A stretch of DNA of 9,500 nucleotides from DATFYI01 sp035315125 (GTDB lineage Bacteria; Chloroflexota; Anaerolineae; Anaerolineales; Anaerolineaceae): the NCBI GenBank assembly GCA_035315125.1, contig DATFYI010000043.1, forward strand, positions 1-9,500, in the 5' to 3' direction. A program made the translations under genes and the position numbers. Position 1 is the first letter of the stretch; each line of letters starts with the position of its first letter. Positions 6,913 through 9,500 of the stretch are shown in pieces. Under the pieces are notes generated by a model, which worked only from the letters and a program-made list of their open reading frames with translations, did no database searches and had not been told where the DNA came from.

Positions 6913-6990
6913 TGTCATTGTCGCAGGTGCTTTGCGAAGCAATCTCCCTCTCAGTCAAACGAGGAGGCTGCTTCGTGCCTCGCAGCGACA
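6913..6990. repeat. Palindromic intergenic repeat, copy 2 (78 bp)
   Basis: Starts exactly 90 bp after copy 1 in the same orientation, without any insertion or deletion relative to it. The inner arms are CGAAGCAATCTCC at 6935-6947 and GGAGGCTGCTTCG at 6963-6975 (11 of 13 pair), around a 15-base loop. The last 20 bases (TTCGTGCCTCGCAGCGACA and the preceding C) are identical between copies. The nine differences lie mainly in the loop and in the outer part of the left arm. Confidence 0.88.
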
Positions 6991-7081
6991 CATTTTCTTA
7001 AGGATGGCCAGCGTTTTTATATCCTGAAATGCATTGCTGTACGCATAAAGTGCAATCGCCCCGAGCCGTAAATAAATCGAT

Positions 7082-7087
7082 TATAAT
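7082..7087 (+). promoter_or_regulatory. Candidate -10 element for the glycyl-radical operon
   Basis: A perfect TATAAT lies in an AT-rich stretch, about 50 bases before the activase start. The sequence 17 bases upstream (CCCCGA) does not look like a -35 box, so promoter activity would need an activator or a different sigma preference. Evidence is the -10 pattern and position only. Confidence 0.35.
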
Positions 7088-7126
7088 TTAATAGAAATAG
7101 CGGTGGTTACGGTTTAATGATTTGCC

Positions 7127-7132
7127 AGGAGA
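7127..7132 (+). promoter_or_regulatory. Ribosome binding site deciding a TTG start for the activase
   Basis: AGGAGA ends five bases before TTG at 7138-7140. The upstream in-frame ATG at 7117 has only GGTGG at ten bases, and the ribosome binding site would lie inside its coding sequence. This favours the TTG. Confidence 0.55.
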
Positions 7133-7137
7133 ATGGA

Positions 7138-8052
7138 TTGCCCTACGATGTCTCAGGCATGATTTTTGACCTCCGGCGGTTCTCGGTGCATGATGGCCCG
7201 GGCATCCGCACGGCGGTTTTTCTTAAAGGTTGTCCTCTATCTTGTTGGTGGTGTCACAACCCGGAAAGCCAGCATTTTGCCAGCGAGCTGATACTGCGCG
7301 AAAATCGTTGTATCCGCTGCGGCACCTGTCTGCCGGTTTGTGCGCCGGGCGCCATTCAGCCGTCCGAGCAGGGTTATTTTACGGAGATGGAGCTGTGCAA
7401 CCAGTGTGAGGCCTGCGTGGCCGTATGTCCGGCCGATGCCAGAGAGATGGTAGGTAAGCGCATGTCGGTCGAGCAGGTGATCCGCGAGATCCAACGGGAC
7501 GTGCCGTTTTTCGATGAATCGGGTGGGGGCGTCACTTTTACGGGTGGCGAGCCCTTGATGCAGCCGCATTTCTTATTGGATGCGCTGCGGGCCTGCAAGG
7601 CCATCGACCTGCACACCGCCTTAGACACAAGCGGTTATGCCGACTGGTCCTTTCTTGAGCCGGTTAGTGATTACACGGACTTGTTTCTTTACGATATCAA
7701 ACTGATGGATGCGCAGGAGCACCGCAAATATTGCGGTGTTTCGAACGAATTGATTCTCTCAAACTTACGAAAGCTCTCTAAGAAAGGCGCCCTGATTTAT
7801 CTGCGGGTGCCGATCATACCGGGCATCACCGACACCCGCCAGAATTTGGATCAAATCGCCGATCTGGCCGGATCGTTGCCGGCTGTGCGGCGGGTGGATA
7901 TTTTGCCGTACCACCTGGCTGCCCTGGGAAAATATACTCGCCTGAACCTGTCTTACCGCCTGGCAGATGTGCTCCCGCCATCCGAAGAGCGCATGCTGGC
8001 TATCCAGGATCAATTACAAAGCTATGGGCTGCAAGTAAAAATTGGAGGCTAA
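7138..8052 (+). CDS. Glycyl-radical enzyme activase (radical SAM, two extra ferredoxin-type clusters)
   Basis: This 304-residue protein uses a reduced [4Fe-4S] cluster and S-adenosylmethionine to abstract hydrogen from a glycine of its partner enzyme. The radical-SAM cysteines are C32-PLS-C36-WW-C39, preceded by the family-typical SVHDGPGIRT (16-25). An inserted bacterial ferredoxin domain follows: Cys 58, 61, 64, 68 and Cys 87, 90, 93, 97, enough for two more [4Fe-4S] clusters. The SAM-binding GGEP lies at 136-139, and later come LDTSGY and YDIKLMD strands. The added clusters distinguish it from pyruvate formate-lyase activase and place it with activases of dehydratases and decarboxylases such as HpdA, CutD and the HypD activase. 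I chose TTG 7138 because of its ribosome binding site; ATG 7117 would add seven residues. It stops one base before the enzyme gene, so the two are a coupled pair. Confidence 0.93.
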   Translation: MPYDVSGMIFDLRRFSVHDGPGIRTAVFLKGCPLSCWWCHNPESQHFASELILRENRCIRCGTCLPVCAPGAIQPSEQGYFTEMELCNQCEACVAVCPADAREMVGKRMSVEQVIREIQRDVPFFDESGGGVTFTGGEPLMQPHFLLDALRACKAIDLHTALDTSGYADWSFLEPVSDYTDLFLYDIKLMDAQEHRKYCGVSNELILSNLRKLSKKGALIYLRVPIIPGITDTRQNLDQIADLAGSLPAVRRVDILPYHLAALGKYTRLNLSYRLADVLPPSEERMLAIQDQLQSYGLQVKIGG

Positions 8053-8053
8053 A

Positions 8054-9500
8054 ATGCTGGGACTAACTGCGCGGGTTGAAAAATTGCGTCAGCAAAGCCT
8101 GAACACAAAACCGTCGCTCTCGTCCGAACGAGCTGAACTGATCACAGAATTTTACCGCCAGGCCAGCGCCCTGGAATCGACGCCGGTCAGGAGGGCCAAA
8201 TCCTTCCAATATCTGCTGGAACATAAAACCATCTGCATCAACGACGGTGAATTGATCGTCGGTGAAAAAGGACCTGCACCGCAGGTGGCCCCCACCTATC
8301 CGGAGCTGTGCTGTCACAGCCTGTCCGACCTGGAAATTCTGGATACCCGCTCGAAGATCCCATTCTCCGTTGATTCCCAGGTCAAAGAAGCCTACGCTAA
8401 AGAGATTATCCCATTCTGGCAGGGTAGATCCATGCGGGAATTGATCTTCAAAGAAATGTCTACAGAGTGGCTGGCTGCCTATGAAGCCGGAGTTTTTACC
8501 GAGTTCATGGAACAGCGCTCACCCGGTCACACTGTGTTGGGTGACAAGATCTATCACAAAGGCATGCTGGATATCAAAAAGGATATCCGGGCGGCCCTGG
8601 CTGGCTTAGATTTTCTGAATGACCCGCAGGCATACGCTCGCCAGGAAGAATTAAAGGCCATGCTGATCTGTGCGGATGCCTTGATCCGCTTCGCCGAGCG
8701 CCATGCCGAAAAAGCGCAGGAGATGGCAAAGAGCGAGCCCAATCCGGTTCGCAAAGCTGAGCTGCACAAAATCGCCGAAATCTGCCGGCATATCCCGGCG
8801 CACGCCCCGCGCAGCTTTTGGGAAGCGCTGCAATATTACTGGTTTGTCCACCTGGGGGTCACCAGCGAGCTGAACACCTGGGATTCATTTGACCCCGGGC
8901 GGCTCGACCAGCATCTCTACCCATTTTATGTGCAGGGCCTGGCAGATGGTTCGCTGACGGCCGATCAGGCCGAAGAGCTGCTGGAGTGCTTCTGGATTAA
9001 ATTTAACAACCAGCCTGCTCCGCCCAAGGTGGGTGTGACCGCCGCCGAAAGCGGCACTTACCAGGACTTTGCCCAGATTAACCTGGGTGGCGTGCGTCCC
9101 GATGGCTCGGATGGGGTCAACGACGTCAGCTATTTGCTGCTGGATGTGGTGGAAGAAATGCGCCTGATCCAGCCCAGCGCTTCGATCCAGGTCAGCAAAA
9201 AAAACCCGGATCGTTTTATCAAGCGCGCCGCTAAAATTATCCGCACCGGCTTTGGCCAGCCCAGCATATTCAACACGGATACCATCATCCAGGAGCTGGT
9301 ACGGCAGGGTAAATCTTTAGAGGACGCGCGCCTGGCCGGCACCAGCGGCTGCGTGGAGGCGGGCGCCTTTGGCAAAGAAAATTACACGCTGACCGGTTAT
9401 TTCAATTTGCCAAAGATTTTGGAACTCACACTGCACAACGGCTGCGATCCCCGTACTGAGAAACAGATCGGCTTGCAGACCGGATATGCGCGCCAATTTG
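8054..9500 (+). CDS. Glycyl-radical enzyme, probable trans-4-hydroxy-L-proline dehydratase (HypD-like), 3' truncated by window
   Basis: The first 482 codons of an enzyme that should run to about 790. The ATG follows GGAGG (8044-8048) by five bases. The sequence runs parallel to Clostridioides difficile HypD as I recall it: INDGELIVGEKG near residue 70, PTYPELCCHS, EWLAAYEAGVFTEFMEQRSP before 160, ELNTWDSFDPGRLDQHLYPF around 277, and KFNNQPAPPKVGVT. The thiyl-radical Cys433 and Glu435 are in SGCVEAGAFGKE. HypD positions I recall (H160, D278, S334, D339, F340, C434, E436, Y450) appear here as H159, D277, S333, D338, F339, C433, E435 and Y449, a constant shift of one. The family reaction turns trans-4-hydroxy-L-proline into pyrroline-5-carboxylate plus water. 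One difference is Ala436 where recalled HypD has Thr. The glycine-radical loop lies beyond the window. Glycyl-radical family is certain; substrate is probable. The symbol hypD also names a hydrogenase maturation gene, so it is left blank. Confidence 0.88.
   Translation, partial: MLGLTARVEKLRQQSLNTKPSLSSERAELITEFYRQASALESTPVRRAKSFQYLLEHKTICINDGELIVGEKGPAPQVAPTYPELCCHSLSDLEILDTRSKIPFSVDSQVKEAYAKEIIPFWQGRSMRELIFKEMSTEWLAAYEAGVFTEFMEQRSPGHTVLGDKIYHKGMLDIKKDIRAALAGLDFLNDPQAYARQEELKAMLICADALIRFAERHAEKAQEMAKSEPNPVRKAELHKIAEICRHIPAHAPRSFWEALQYYWFVHLGVTSELNTWDSFDPGRLDQHLYPFYVQGLADGSLTADQAEELLECFWIKFNNQPAPPKVGVTAAESGTYQDFAQINLGGVRPDGSDGVNDVSYLLLDVVEEMRLIQPSASIQVSKKNPDRFIKRAAKIIRTGFGQPSIFNTDTIIQELVRQGKSLEDARLAGTSGCVEAGAFGKENYTLTGYFNLPKILELTLHNGCDPRTEKQIGLQTGYARQF

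Larger units (their letters stand above)
6732..7137. other. Divergent intergenic region holding repeats and promoter-like sequence, no gene
   Basis: No credible gene is present between the minus-strand membrane cluster and the plus-strand glycyl-radical operon. The left edge holds the DUF2085 promoter candidate. The middle holds two 78-bp palindromic repeats. The right part (about 6991-7137) is AT-rich, with a TATAAT at 7082-7087 and the activase ribosome binding site. A frame open across the repeats translates them into a duplicated peptide and is best seen as chance. Confidence 0.75.

Noticed and set aside
6823..6990. A minimal CRISPR array
   Set aside because: Units of 78 bp with a 12-bp spacer and internal palindromes do not fit CRISPR repeat/spacer sizes, and no cas gene is nearby.
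6735..7027. Two open frames across the intergenic repeats giving a duplicated peptide (EAISLSV...FVPRSD)
   Set aside because: The peptide duplication follows directly from the 90-bp DNA repeat. There is no ribosome binding site, and no recognisable domain.
7033..7056. ATTGC / GCAAT inverted repeat upstream of the activase as an operator
   Set aside because: Arms of five bases with a 14-base gap are expected by chance, and there is no second copy to support it.
7138..9500. Pyruvate formate-lyase and its activase
   Set aside because: The activase has two extra ferredoxin clusters, and the enzyme has a single active-site Cys followed by Val-Glu rather than the adjacent Cys-Cys pair of pyruvate formate-lyase.

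Overview
The window reads as chromosomal DNA of an anaerobic bacterium with mixed, slightly GC-leaning composition. A member of the Chloroflexota (Anaerolineae-like) is my best guess. That guess rests on three things: a BMP-type nucleoside ABC transporter with unusually long permeases, proline-rich tail-anchored and DUF4126/DUF2085 membrane proteins, and paired palindromic repeats carrying a CGAAGCAATCTCC core of a kind I associate with such genomes. It is an inference and cannot be settled without a search. There is no rRNA, tRNA, CRISPR array, insertion sequence or phage gene in view.

Region 1 (1-4410, + strand) is a purine-nucleoside/BMP-type ABC importer operon. It holds the last 32 codons of a BMP-family substrate-binding lipoprotein, a hairpin in the 123-base gap, a double-domain ATPase, and two BPD_transp_2 permeases of 423 residues each. 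A 16-bp perfect hairpin follows. The binding protein would capture ligand outside the membrane, the two permeases form the channel, and the ATPase drives transport with one intact and one degenerate nucleotide site.

Region 2 (4443-6731, - strand) is a three-gene cluster of membrane proteins without a known function: DUF2085, then DUF4126, then a proline/alanine/glutamate-rich protein with tandem repeats and one C-terminal membrane anchor. The gaps are short (23 and 43 bases). The two downstream genes have clear Shine-Dalgarno sites. The cluster converges with the transporter operon on the shared hairpin.

Region 3 (6732-7137) is the divergent intergenic region. It holds two 78-bp copies of an imperfect palindromic repeat at an exact 90-bp period, and AT-rich promoter-like sequence on both sides.

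Region 4 (7138-9500, + strand) is a glycyl-radical enzyme pair. A radical-SAM activase with two extra ferredoxin-type clusters is followed after one base by a glycyl-radical enzyme cut off by the window end. Its sequence, active-site Cys-Val-Glu and recalled substrate-contact residues match trans-4-hydroxy-L-proline dehydratase (HypD) with a constant offset of one residue. The activase would install the glycyl radical, and the dehydratase would convert hydroxyproline to pyrroline-5-carboxylate. This suggests an anaerobic amino-acid-using lifestyle.
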